NCBI RefSeq assembly: GCF_000306765.2
Contig: NC_017942.1
Location: 1-64,000, forward strand
Length of the DNA stretch: 64,000 nt
Reading direction: 5' to 3'
From: Haloferax mediterranei ATCC 33500
GTDB taxonomy: Archaea; Halobacteriota; Halobacteria; Halobacteriales; Haloferacaceae
The position numbers and the translations under genes were made by a program. The notes below the pieces were generated by a model, which saw only the letters and a list, made by a program, of their open reading frames with translations, made no database searches and had not been told where the DNA came from. Shown here in pieces: positions 35,335-43,248 of the stretch; positions within the stretch are counted from its first letter, which is position 1; each line of letters opens with the position of its first letter.

Positions 35335-35593
35335 ATTATCCATTTGTAGTGTATGGGAATGAACATTTGGTAAGGTCAAACAACCACTTTACCTACTGCC
35401 TCAATTGAGAGATAGTCCTTGCCTAAATTGTATCAGCTCGGGTGAACCACTAGACCGCCTTAACTTCGGTCGTTAGAATTTGGAGGAGATCTTCGACATA
35501 GGCAGTGATAGCCTTCCGCTTCAGACCCTTTGAACTAACGGACAAACTGCCGTCTAGTAATTCACTAGAGCCAATTAGAACTATATAAAAATC

Positions 35594-35735
35594 GGCACTG
35601 TCTAGTTAACCACTTGAGTTGGCGTTCGACCGTCAAACGGTTGATAGAGTTGCTGAAAATTATAGTATGAACAAACACTACAAACTACCGGTGGACGGTC
35701 AGTTGATTGCTCACCCACGATTGATGGAAACGGTC
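35594..35735 (-). mobile_element. IS6-type C-terminal remnant
   Basis: The end repeat GGCACTGTCTAGTTAA starts at 35594. Inward, on the minus strand, a frameshifted transposase tail reads DRFHQSWVSNQLTVHR, a stop, FVVFVH, then YNFQQLYQPFDGRTPTQVVN. Only about 140 bp remain. Confidence 0.75.
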
Positions 35736-36123
35736 AACTTATTTTGGACGTGTGAAATCACTTTTCCGATCAGGTTCCGATCTGTGTGGTTGACCTGGCC
35801 ATTTATCTGCAATCAAGAGAGTGCAGACCGATATCGAAGACTTTGCAGAATCGACAGACGGTTATTGTTTTACTGTCACTTCATATACACAGAAGACACG
35901 CAACACCTCCATCCTCCGAAACTGTGGGTTTGCAGGTTCTCTGATTGCGTATAGCGATATATGATTCATGGTTGTGGTTTGCTTCGACACGATCTGGAGT
36001 CAGTCTTCGAGTCTCGAATTGGGGAGTAAGACGGTCGAGAACGTGGTTCTAGACTCGCAGATACTACCACTCGTCAGGATACCTTATCCTTATCCTGAAA
36101 TGTACAAGTACTAACTAGCTCTT
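35736..36123. other. No gene recognised
   Basis: About 390 bases with only short, unconvincing ORFs on either strand. The right part (36080-36123) should be promoter DNA for the regulator at 36232. Confidence 0.4.
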
Positions 36124-36172
36124 TGTTGGCGAATAGACCAACATACTTGTCCTGTTGGAACCTGTACCAACA
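36124..36172. promoter_or_regulatory. Twin palindromic operators
   Basis: Two copies of the same dyad, TGTTGG-N8-CCAACA, at 36124-36143 and 36153-36172, offset by exactly 29 bp. They lie 60-108 bp upstream of a helix-turn-helix gene. Identical half-sites and spacer lengths make a repressor-binding site likely. Confidence 0.65.
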
Positions 36173-36231
36173 TCTGTAGATGGCACCCCGACGGTGACTA
36201 ATTGGGTGCTATTTACAACAACCAACCGACC

Positions 36232-36636
36232 ATGCCCGAAAACACACTCACTGTCCGCGTCGAATCGAACGACGAGTTCTTCGACCGCGCACTCGAAGCC
36301 GCAGCGAAAGCCGACGCTGGCGAGTTGACTGATGACCACTACGGTGTCTCACTCCCAGACGAGGCTGCACTTGCACGCGTCCTGAGCGAGAAGAACCTCG
36401 AACTCATCCGTACCACCGCCCGCGAAGAGCCACAAAGCCTCCGCGAACTCGCGCGTCTCGTCGACCGCGACATCAAGAACGTCTCGAACGCTATCAACGA
36501 CCTCGCCGAACTCGGACTCGTCGAGTTTGAGCAGGACGGCCGGTCGAAGCGGCCAGTCGTCTGGTACAGCGACATCCACGTCGAGTACGACCTCGGCGTT
36601 GGGACTGACGACAACGAAGTCGCCGCACAAGGGTGA
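36232..36636 (+). CDS. Winged-helix regulator, HVO_A0114-like (possible antitoxin)
   Basis: A 134-aa DNA-binding protein starting at ATG 36232. The HTH reads EPQSLRELARLVDRDIKNVS then NDLAELGLVEFEQDGRSKRP, the wing. This type is frequent in haloarchaea, often encoded next to a small toxin-like partner (DUF6516 type). No such partner is seen here. Two palindromes in front of the gene suggest autoregulation. Confidence 0.75.
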   Translation: MPENTLTVRVESNDEFFDRALEAAAKADAGELTDDHYGVSLPDEAALARVLSEKNLELIRTTAREEPQSLRELARLVDRDIKNVSNAINDLAELGLVEFEQDGRSKRPVVWYSDIHVEYDLGVGTDDNEVAAQG

Positions 36637-36724
36637 CGTACTCAGCTTGCACGCTGTCTCTCGTCTCTCGGGGGAGCGACCTCGCTCCCAGTAAACGTGC
36701 AACTACGGAAGTACTCTAAGGATG

Positions 36725-36748
36725 GTTACCGGCGTGAGCCGGTGACCT
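36725..36748. terminator. Strong hairpin, possible terminator or IS end
   Basis: GGTTACCGGC (36725-36734) and GCCGGTGACC (36739-36748) pair with one G-T wobble around GTGA. It lies about 90 bp after the regulator gene. It could be a terminator or the subterminal hairpin of an IS200/IS605-type element. Confidence 0.4.
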
Positions 36749-36804
36749 CCAATGAGAACAATCTGAGGTTGTGCCTCGTCCGATAAAAAATTATCGCGCT
36801 CCGC

Positions 36805-36965
36805 TACTCACTCTCTTCGCAGATGAGTCCCTGAAGGCTCTGAAACATCTCAGGATAGTGTTCGCTGAGGATTTCAACGGGCTTTCAGTTGCTTCGTAAT
36901 TCGGCTTCTGACTTGGGACTCGACCTTGTATCGGTAGTTGCCCTTCACGTCGGCCTCGCCGCTCA
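36805..36965 (-). pseudogene. Frameshifted fragment of a haloarchaeal hypothetical gene
   Basis: The minus strand reads LSGEADVKGNYRYKVESQVR SRITK, then in another frame EILSEHYPEMFQSLQGLIC and a stop. It resembles the start and end of a short helical plasmid protein joined out of frame. No function can be given. Confidence 0.35.
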
Positions 36966-37058
36966 AAAAAATGCCATTGGGTATACTTCGGGCGTGAAGA
37001 TATATAACTACACAATTAACCCAATGATATTATACAAAATTTATGTTATACTATTAAA

Positions 37059-37274
37059 TTATGCACCAACAGACCCTCCAGTGGCGATTTCAATCAATGC
37101 AAAAAAGATAGCAATGAGAACGATGACAATTAGTGTGAGGATTACGTCAATTGCAGCAGATGCTAAATCTAATCCTGCTTTGATATCCTCCTCTAAATTC
37201 TCTACGCCGCGGCGGAGTCCATCTTTTAATTTACGCTCTACCTCAGCAGGAGTAGGTTTGAACTTATATTGCAG
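37059..37274 (-). pseudogene. Membrane-protein tail without a start codon
   Basis: An open frame reading TPAEVERKLKDGLRRGVENL, EEDIKAGLDLASAAIDVI and LTLIVIVLIAIFFALIEIAT then a stop at 37059. An amphipathic helix followed by one membrane segment. A stop lies directly upstream and no ATG, GTG or TTG begins it, so it is 5' truncated. Confidence 0.4.
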
Positions 37275-37319
37275 TTACTTTTGCAAATATTGAGCATTGA
37301 TGATCCATAGTAAACGCAA

Positions 37320-37469
37320 TTAGTAACTGCGTGACAAAACATAGAGTAAGACAGAAGCTCCAAAAAAATAGTGTAGTGCCCGGAATAGCCTGGTTTGAAT
37401 TCTTTCATTAAATGAACGACGGTCAGTATCATTCATACTCTTCAAAATTGTCTGAAAATATTTCATCAT
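37320..37469 (-). CDS. Possible 49-aa membrane protein
   Basis: A frame from the Met at 37469 reads MMKYFQTILKSMNDTDRRSF then ALHYFFGASVLLYVLSRSY. A charged helix plus a C-terminal membrane segment. It is small, AT-rich and unsupported by any family. Confidence 0.25.
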   Translation of the reverse strand: MMKYFQTILKSMNDTDRRSFNERIQTRLFRALHYFFGASVLLYVLSRSY

Positions 37470-37512
37470 TCGGGGTATTATCGGAGTCAGTTCTAATATG
37501 AGGACAAAATAA

Positions 37513-37773
37513 TCACGTTGCCTGCTGTTTCGAAGATTTGAGCGACCAAAGATATGCATTGCGCGCCAGGTAAAGCCCCACAATAGTAAAGATAATTGAC
37601 GTGGTTGCTACTGCAATATTGAAAACAACTATCGGTCGATCTTGAATAAGGAATGGCGGTGGCTGTTGCCAGATCTCGTACGTTTTGTACAACAGGGCAA
37701 CTAGTAGTGTGAGAATTGAACCAGTAACTGCGACGCCTGACCACCGAACGTTACTATAGGGTACCAATCCCAT
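37513..37773 (-). CDS. Small two-TM membrane protein
   Basis: An 86-aa frame from ATG 37773 with two hydrophobic segments, VAVTGSILTLLVALLY near residues 14-30 and FNIAVATTSIIFTIVGLYLA near 50-70, and a polar tail. It belongs to a run of AT-rich membrane-protein ORFs (37059-37773) on one strand, possibly one broken transcription unit. The function is unknown. Confidence 0.45.
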   Translation of the reverse strand: MGLVPYSNVRWSGVAVTGSILTLLVALLYKTYEIWQQPPPFLIQDRPIVVFNIAVATTSIIFTIVGLYLARNAYLWSLKSSKQQAT

Positions 37774-37813
37774 TAACCTCTTCTTCGTGCTATTATGTCA
37801 TATATCTTATGCC

Positions 37814-38725
37814 GGTACTGTCTAGTTACGCCAGTTTGAGGAACGAGCAGGTCATTGAGTGAGTTTGGGATAATGCTCGCAGCCCTGTTCAGCGAGTGCT
37901 TTGCGGCGGATTATGAAGAAACGTGGGAGCGTGAGCGGACAGCGACGTTGACGAGACGCGAAGCGTCTCGTTCGCACACCAGAAATCTCCGATTTCTGGG
38001 GACGTCCCAAACTCGCGGCGCGAGTTTGTGGGCTCGAAAGACGCAAGCGTCTTTCGAACGTTCACGAGAGCTTTGCTCTCGTGCAGCCCACCAGAACGCA
38101 AAGCGTTCTGGGGACGCCCGTCAGGGTGTTCGCCGTCCAGTTCCACGCGACCGGTTGTTCACTCAGAGAGACAAAAGAAATTCTTCGATTGCTCGGGTTT
38201 GAGCGCCCTCATCAAGCTGTTTGGCACTGGGTACATCGGTTAGCTGACAGCGTTGCAGACTCGCCGAAGGCGCAGCCGAGGCGGGTCGCTGTCGACGAGA
38301 CCGCTGTCAAGATTAACGGTGAGTGGTCTTGGTTGTACGCTGCAATAGACCTCGACACAAAAGTGATTCTTGACGTCGCACTGTTCAAGAATCATGGGAC
38401 TGAGCCGGCGGCTGCGTTTCTCCACGGCGTTTGCGAGAAACACGACTTTTCAGACGCGGTGTTTCTCGCCGATGCCTTCGGCTATCGGACTGCCTTCTCT
38501 CGATTAGGGTTGAACAGTCGGGGTCGACTGCACAGAGCGAAACCTGATCGAAAAGTGGTTTCACACGTTCAAAAGGAGGGTCGACCGTTTCCATAACTCA
38601 TGGGTGGGCAGTCGGCTGAGCGTCCGCCAGTGGCTTGCAGTGTTTGTTCATTACTATAATTTTCAGCGACCACACCAATCGCTCGGTGGTCGAACGCCAG
38701 CTCAGGAGGTTAACTAGACAGTGTC
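37814..38725 (+). mobile_element. IS6-type element, complete ends, frameshifted transposase
   Basis: 912 bp between inverted ends GGTACTGTCTAGTTA (37814) and TAACTAGACAGTGTC (38725). The transposase (37855-38717) starts SECFAADYEETWERERTAT, is interrupted by an inserted hairpin array, resumes with FAVQFHATGCSLRETKEIL, then VAVDETAVKINGEWSWLYAA and FLADAFGY. A frameshift near 38519 moves it to TERNLIEKWFHTFKRRVDRF, and it ends PHQSLGGRTPAQEVN. All DDE blocks are present but not in one frame, so the element is inactive alone. No clear 8-bp target duplication could be confirmed. Confidence 0.88.
37951..38111. repeat. Array of six hairpins with 28-nt period
   Basis: Six inverted repeats with centres about 27.5-29 nt apart. 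Five have 9-bp stems and 3-nt loops, with left arms ACGAGACGC (37951), CCAGAAATC (37979), CAAACTCGC (38008), CACGAGAGC (38063) and CCAGAACGC (38091). The fourth has an 11-bp stem, TCGAAAGACGC (38034), and a 2-nt loop. Arm sequences differ between units, but the geometry is constant. The array is inserted in the N-terminal coding part of the IS6 transposase. Confidence 0.85.
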
Positions 38726-38891
38726 GTATGCAGGAACTATTCTCGAGACTCAGCAGTTCCGAGAATAGTCGTTTCTCGGAACTGGTCAAAGCCGAACGGT
38801 AACTACAGAGAATATAATCAGCGCACCTACCCTGTTACTTCCGAGAACCTGGAGTGAGCTGACCAGTAAGTAGGTGTGCTTACCGACCGAT

Positions 38892-39113
38892 TTAATGACT
38901 GTATTTCCAGTAGTCCTTGACGGCCCGTCGCCACGCATCTTCGCGCGCCTCCTCACCTTCACGTACTCGTCGGTTTGCTTCGTCAATTAACTTACCCAAC
39001 TCATCGTAGATACGGTCAACAAGTGTGTCCCCATCTGCATCAACCAATAGGGTCGAGTTGTCCTCTTCGACAGTGACCGAGATCTCGCCGAATCGGATGA
39101 TGACTTGTTTCAA
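38892..39113 (-). CDS. Hypothetical protein with start inside a CRISPR repeat
   Basis: A 73-codon frame reading VIIRFGEISVTVEEDNSTLL then DEANRRVREGEEAREDAWRR. It is acidic and helical, with credible haloarchaeal composition. Its only start is a TTG at 39113, which lies inside the first CRISPR repeat (39107-39143). Upstream the frame meets a stop within that repeat. The gene is therefore either 5' truncated by the repeat or uses this odd start. Confidence 0.5.
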   Translation of the reverse strand: MKQVIIRFGEISVTVEEDNSTLLVDADGDTLVDRIYDELGKLIDEANRRVREGEEAREDAWRRAVKDYWKYSH

Positions 39114-39214
39114 TCCCGTGTTGGGTTTCTACCGCACTGCGACGGACCTATTCGGATGAACGCTCACGCGCTCTTATGTTTCAATCCCGAGTTGGGTTTC
39201 TACCGCACTGCGAC
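39107..39214. CRISPR. Two-repeat CRISPR relic
   Basis: Two 37-nt direct repeats, 39107-39143 and 39178-39214, begin GTTTCAATCCCG and end CCGCACTGCGAC, and differ at one base (T or A after CCCG). Between them is one 34-nt spacer (39144-39177). Repeats starting GTTTCAATCCCG and ending GCGAC are known from I-D/III-type arrays. No cas gene is in the window. Confidence 0.8.
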
Positions 39215-39584
39215 TTCTCAACAGCTCCCCGTGAGTGATTTTATTTCCCCTGGAAGGGTGCAGAGAACTCTCGTCTCGCGGATTTCGAATTCGACTCGCA
39301 TTGTGAGGGTGTGAATCGCCTCGGGGCATCTCCTTGCACTTCTGTAAAACCATTTCTCGCTGAAGTTTCGCTCGACGTAGTTGAGTCGACTGTGGCCGAC
39401 GACGGAATACGAGTCTGGCGGGTTCAGTCGATCGTTGCGGTCTTGACTGCGACAGTGTGACAAGTGGGCCATAACTTTGTTCCAGATTGTTCAAATAACA
39501 TTCCACTTTGACCTGACTAAGCTACTTTGGGTGTCTATACGGAACCTTTATATTCCATTGAATCACTGTGTGGGTGTGTAACGT
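39215..39584. other. IS-like debris and ABC operon promoter
   Basis: On the minus strand at about 39245-39420 a frame reads SVVGHSRLNYVERNFSEKWF, resembling the DDE Glu block (DYVERNLIEKWF) of the IS6-type transposases here, followed by unrelated codons up to the CRISPR repeat. The rest, to 39584, is the promoter region of the ABC operon, with CTTTATATTCC as a possible TATA element. Confidence 0.4.
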
Positions 39585-41324
39585 ATGTCGAGAAAAGATA
39601 TCACACAGATGCGATCGCAAGTTGGGTCGGAGTCTGTCCGCTCTCGCTTTGGTGACCCGAAGAGTCGTCGAAACTTCCTCAAAACCCTCGGGACAGCGGG
39701 TATCGCCGGACTCGCTGGCTGTTCCGGCAGCGGCGAGAGTTACGACGGCGAAGAACAGACCATGGCCTCGAGCGGCGACTCCGAGGGAACGGAGACAGGG
39801 ATGTCGTCCGGCAGCGACTCCAGTGGCTCGATGCTCCGGATGAGCGCGACCCAGCGCTTCGGGACCATCGACCCTGCGAAGGGGACAGACTACACGCAGG
39901 TGCTCGCGTTGGTCAACCTCTACGACCCGCTCGTGTTCCCCGACACGGAGGGGAACCTGCAGCCGCACCTCGCAGAGGACTGGATAGTCTCGGACGACAA
40001 CAAGACCTACACGTTCACGCTCAGGGAGGGCGCGACGTTCCACAGCGGCAACCCCGTCACGGCAGAGGACGTCCAATTCTCGGCTGAGCGATTCCTCGAT
40101 ATCAACCAGGGTTACTCGTCGCTGCTTGGAAATGTCCTCTCGAAGGAGAACGTGACCGTCGAGGACGATCGGACGGTGTCGTTCACACTCGACCGCGTCC
40201 ACTCGCCGTTCCTCGCGACGCTCGTGTTGCTGTTCGTCGTGGACAAACAGCGCGTTCTCGACAACGCTGAAGACGGCGACTTCGGCAACCGCGGCGACTA
40301 CGGTCAGTCGTTCCTCAACGACAGCGACGCCGGCTCCGGCCCGTACGAACTCACGGGGTTCGAGCGGCAGGCACAGATTTCGTTCAGCCGCTACGCCGAC
40401 TACTGGGGGTCGTTCAAAGACAGAGTGTACGACAACGTCACCGTCCAAATCATCACCAACGACCCGACCGTCCGCTCGCTGATGAAGACGGGCGAACTTG
40501 ACATGTCGAGCCAGTTCCAAAGCGAGGAGACCTACGAGGCGCTCGCGGCCGAAGACGACATCCGTGTCGAATCGATCCCGACGGTGACGACGTTCTACTT
40601 CAAAATCAACACCCAGAAGGCACCGACCGACGACCCCGCCGTCCGCGAGGCGATAGCCTACGGCTTCGACTACGAGACGGCGCGCAACGAAATTGCGCCG
40701 GGGTCGCTCCCCGCACAGGGACCGCTCCCGACGTCGTTCGGTGTCCACAACGACAACATCGTCCAGCCGACCTACGACCCCGAGAAGGCGCGGCAGATTC
40801 TCGCCGACGCCGGCTACGAGGAGGGTGACATCACCGTCCAGAACACCTACGTGAAGGACTACGGCCTCGAGGAGAAGATGGGCCTGCTCTTCCAGCAGAA
40901 CATGGACGAAATCGGCATCAACGTCGAGTTGAACCCGCAGACGTGGGGGACGATGACCGAACTCGCCACGAGCGTCGAACAGACGCCGCACATCAACCAG
41001 GTGTTCTACGGGCCGGTGTACCCCTCGCCCGACACAGTGTTCTACAACCAGTACCACTCCGAGGCCGCGTCGACGTGGATGAGCATGGAACACCTCGAAG
41101 ACGAGACGGTCGACTCCCTCATCGACGAGGCACGCTCGACGGTCGACGCCGACACTCGCGCCGAACTGTACGCCGAGGTGCAAGAACGCATCGCGAACCA
41201 GTACCCCGACCTGTTCATCTTCGTCCAGTCGAAGAAGCACGCCTTCGCCGACGACGTAAAGGGCTACACCTTCCGGCCGTCGATGAGCTTCGACTACTGG
41301 TTCCCCGACTTCTACCAAGAATGA
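39585..41324 (+). CDS. ABC transporter substrate-binding lipoprotein (SBP family 5)
   Basis: A 579-aa dipeptide/oligopeptide-type binding protein. The Tat motif SRRNFLK (residues 28-34) is followed by a hydrophobic stretch and lipobox LAGC with Cys46. Family blocks include FTLREGATFHSGNPVTAEDV and YGFDYETARNEI. It would be anchored outside and deliver its ligand to the permeases encoded next; its stop overlaps the next start. Because the operon ends in DUF917 and HyuA genes, the ligand may be a hydantoin-like or amino-acid-derived compound rather than a peptide. Confidence 0.93.
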   Translation: MSRKDITQMRSQVGSESVRSRFGDPKSRRNFLKTLGTAGIAGLAGCSGSGESYDGEEQTMASSGDSEGTETGMSSGSDSSGSMLRMSATQRFGTIDPAKGTDYTQVLALVNLYDPLVFPDTEGNLQPHLAEDWIVSDDNKTYTFTLREGATFHSGNPVTAEDVQFSAERFLDINQGYSSLLGNVLSKENVTVEDDRTVSFTLDRVHSPFLATLVLLFVVDKQRVLDNAEDGDFGNRGDYGQSFLNDSDAGSGPYELTGFERQAQISFSRYADYWGSFKDRVYDNVTVQIITNDPTVRSLMKTGELDMSSQFQSEETYEALAAEDDIRVESIPTVTTFYFKINTQKAPTDDPAVREAIAYGFDYETARNEIAPGSLPAQGPLPTSFGVHNDNIVQPTYDPEKARQILADAGYEEGDITVQNTYVKDYGLEEKMGLLFQQNMDEIGINVELNPQTWGTMTELATSVEQTPHINQVFYGPVYPSPDTVFYNQYHSEAASTWMSMEHLEDETVDSLIDEARSTVDADTRAELYAEVQERIANQYPDLFIFVQSKKHAFADDVKGYTFRPSMSFDYWFPDFYQE

Positions 41325-42352
41325 AGTACTGGCAGTATCTCGTGCGCCGGCTCGCGGGCATCCTCGTGAGTCTCATCGGCCTGTCGATAATCATCTTCAC
41401 CACGTCACGAGTGCTCCCCGGAAACCCCGCGCGAATGGCCCTCGGCGCGCTCGCGTCGGAAGAACAGGTGCAGGCGCTTACCGCTGAGATGGGGCTGAAC
41501 AAGCCGATTCCTCTACAGTACCTCGACTACATGCGGGGGCTGCTCGTCGGCGACCTCGGGACGAGCCTCGAGACGAAGCGTGCGGTCAGCACCGACATCG
41601 TCTACTACCTGCCAGCGACGCTCGAACTCATCACGGTGTCGATGTTCCTCACCGTCGTCATCGGGATTCCGCTCGGCGTCATCGCCGCGCAGAATAAAGA
41701 CGGGCTCACCGACAACGCGACGCGGCTCGTCGCATTCTTCAGCGTGAGCGTGCCCGGCTTCTTCATCGCGATCATGTTCCAGCTGATATTCGGCTACCTG
41801 CTCGAATGGCTCCCCATCACGGGGCGGCTCGGCTCGGAGTTCGGTGCCGGCGTCTCGCGGTTCACGGGTTTCCTGCTCGTGGACACCTTGCTGTCGGGGA
41901 ATCTCGCGGCCCACGTCGACGCGTGGGCGCACATCATCCTCCCGGCGCTCGCGCTCTCGCTCGCCGGCATCGGACAGGTGATGCGCATCACCCGGTCGAG
42001 TATGATCGACGTGAAAGACCAGGACTACGTCGAGGCCGAACGCGGCTTCGGGCTCCCCTCGTGGCTCGTCACGTACAAGTATACGCTCAAGAATGCGTTC
42101 ATCCCGACGCTCACGATTCTGGGGCTGCTGTACGCCTCGCTTCTGGGGAACGCGTTCCTCATCGAACTCGTCTACTCGTGGCCCGGCCTCGCGTCCTACG
42201 GTGTCACCGCGGTGCTGAACAACGACTTCAACGCCGTCGTCGGCGTCACGATGACCATCGGCGTCGCGTTCGTGAGCATCAACTTCCTCGTGGACGTCCT
42301 GTTGGGTCGCGTTGACCCGCGCATCAGACTGGCGATGGAGGAGGCGACATGA
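41321..42352 (+). CDS. ABC permease, DppB type
   Basis: A 343-aa membrane protein starting at ATG 41321, which overlaps the upstream stop (ATGA). It has the N-terminal YLVRRLAGILVSLIGLSIII segment, about six membrane helices and the EAA loop region (DYVEAERGFGLPSWLVTYKY) that contacts the ATPases. The longer upstream frame to 40943 is an artefact. One of a permease pair. Confidence 0.92.
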   Translation: MKYWQYLVRRLAGILVSLIGLSIIIFTTSRVLPGNPARMALGALASEEQVQALTAEMGLNKPIPLQYLDYMRGLLVGDLGTSLETKRAVSTDIVYYLPATLELITVSMFLTVVIGIPLGVIAAQNKDGLTDNATRLVAFFSVSVPGFFIAIMFQLIFGYLLEWLPITGRLGSEFGAGVSRFTGFLLVDTLLSGNLAAHVDAWAHIILPALALSLAGIGQVMRITRSSMIDVKDQDYVEAERGFGLPSWLVTYKYTLKNAFIPTLTILGLLYASLLGNAFLIELVYSWPGLASYGVTAVLNNDFNAVVGVTMTIGVAFVSINFLVDVLLGRVDPRIRLAMEEAT

Positions 42353-43248
42353 GCACCGAGTCAGCGGGCGTCCTCGACCGGTTCGTCTCGGCCGAGCGCC
42401 GCGAACTCTGGCAGCGGTCGTGGAAGCGCTTTACGAGCAGGCCGATGAGCGTCGTCGGCCTCGGCATCATCGTCGCCATCGTCCTGCTCGCCGTCTTTGC
42501 GCCCGTCGTCGCGCCGTACCCCGAACACGCCGGGAAGTTTACTGACTTCTCGAACACGCTCCAGCCGCCGAGCCTCGACCACCCGTTGGGGACCGACCAC
42601 GTCGGCCGCGACGTGCTCTCGCGCATCCTCTTCGGCTACCGGCTGTCGCTCATGCTCGTGGCCGTCGTCCTCGGCTTCGGCGTCCCCGTGGGCGTGCTGC
42701 TCGGCCTCGTCGCCGGCTACTACGGCGGCTGGGTGGAGACGATTATCATGCGGGCGACCGACACGGCGCTCGCCTTACCGCCGCTCGTGATGGCGTTGGC
42801 AATCACGTCGGCCTTAGAGCCGACGCTGACGAACGCGATGATAGCCATCGCGGCGCTGTGGTGGACGTGGCACGCCCGCCTCGTCCAGAGCATCGTCGCC
42901 AGCGAGCGCAGCGAGGAGTACGTGCAGGCCGCGAAGCTCGCCGGCGCGAGCACGCCGCACATCCTCTTTCGGGAGATCCTCCCGAACACGCTGTCGCCGA
43001 TTCTGGTCAAGGTGACTCTCGACGCAGGCTTCGTCATCCTCATCGGTGCCGGCCTGTCGTTCATCGGCGTCGGCGTCCAGCCCCCCCAACCCGGCCTCGG
43101 GACGATGGTCAGCCAGGGGACCTCGTACCTGCCCGATTCGTGGTGGGTGAGCGTCTTCTCCGGGCTCGCCATCTTCGTCCTCGTGATGGGGTTCAACATG
43201 CTCGGCGACGGGCTGCGTGACCTCTTCGACGTGGAGGTGAACCGATGA
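42349..43248 (+). CDS. ABC permease, DppC type
   Basis: A 299-aa permease overlapping the previous gene by 4 bases. Typical DppC features are the early TFASRPMSVVG-like segment, HPLGTDHVGRDVLSRILFGYR near residue 85, and the EAA loop EEYVQAAKLAGASTPHILFR. It pairs with the DppB-type permease to form the channel. Confidence 0.92.
   Translation: MSTESAGVLDRFVSAERRELWQRSWKRFTSRPMSVVGLGIIVAIVLLAVFAPVVAPYPEHAGKFTDFSNTLQPPSLDHPLGTDHVGRDVLSRILFGYRLSLMLVAVVLGFGVPVGVLLGLVAGYYGGWVETIIMRATDTALALPPLVMALAITSALEPTLTNAMIAIAALWWTWHARLVQSIVASERSEEYVQAAKLAGASTPHILFREILPNTLSPILVKVTLDAGFVILIGAGLSFIGVGVQPPQPGLGTMVSQGTSYLPDSWWVSVFSGLAIFVLVMGFNMLGDGLRDLFDVEVNR

Noticed and set aside
37805..38733. Target-site duplication of the IS6-type element
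   Set aside because: TATGC occurs on both sides but not at matching distance from both ends; no 8-bp duplication fits exactly.
39107..39214. Active CRISPR-Cas locus
   Set aside because: Just two repeats and one spacer, no cas genes anywhere in the window, and IS-like debris directly beside it.
39522..41318. 598-aa minus-strand ORF
   Set aside because: Antisense to the substrate-binding protein, whose signal and family blocks are clear.
40943..41320. Long N-terminal extension of the DppB-type permease
   Set aside because: Lies inside the binding-protein gene in another frame; ATG 41321 overlaps the upstream stop and fits the family start.
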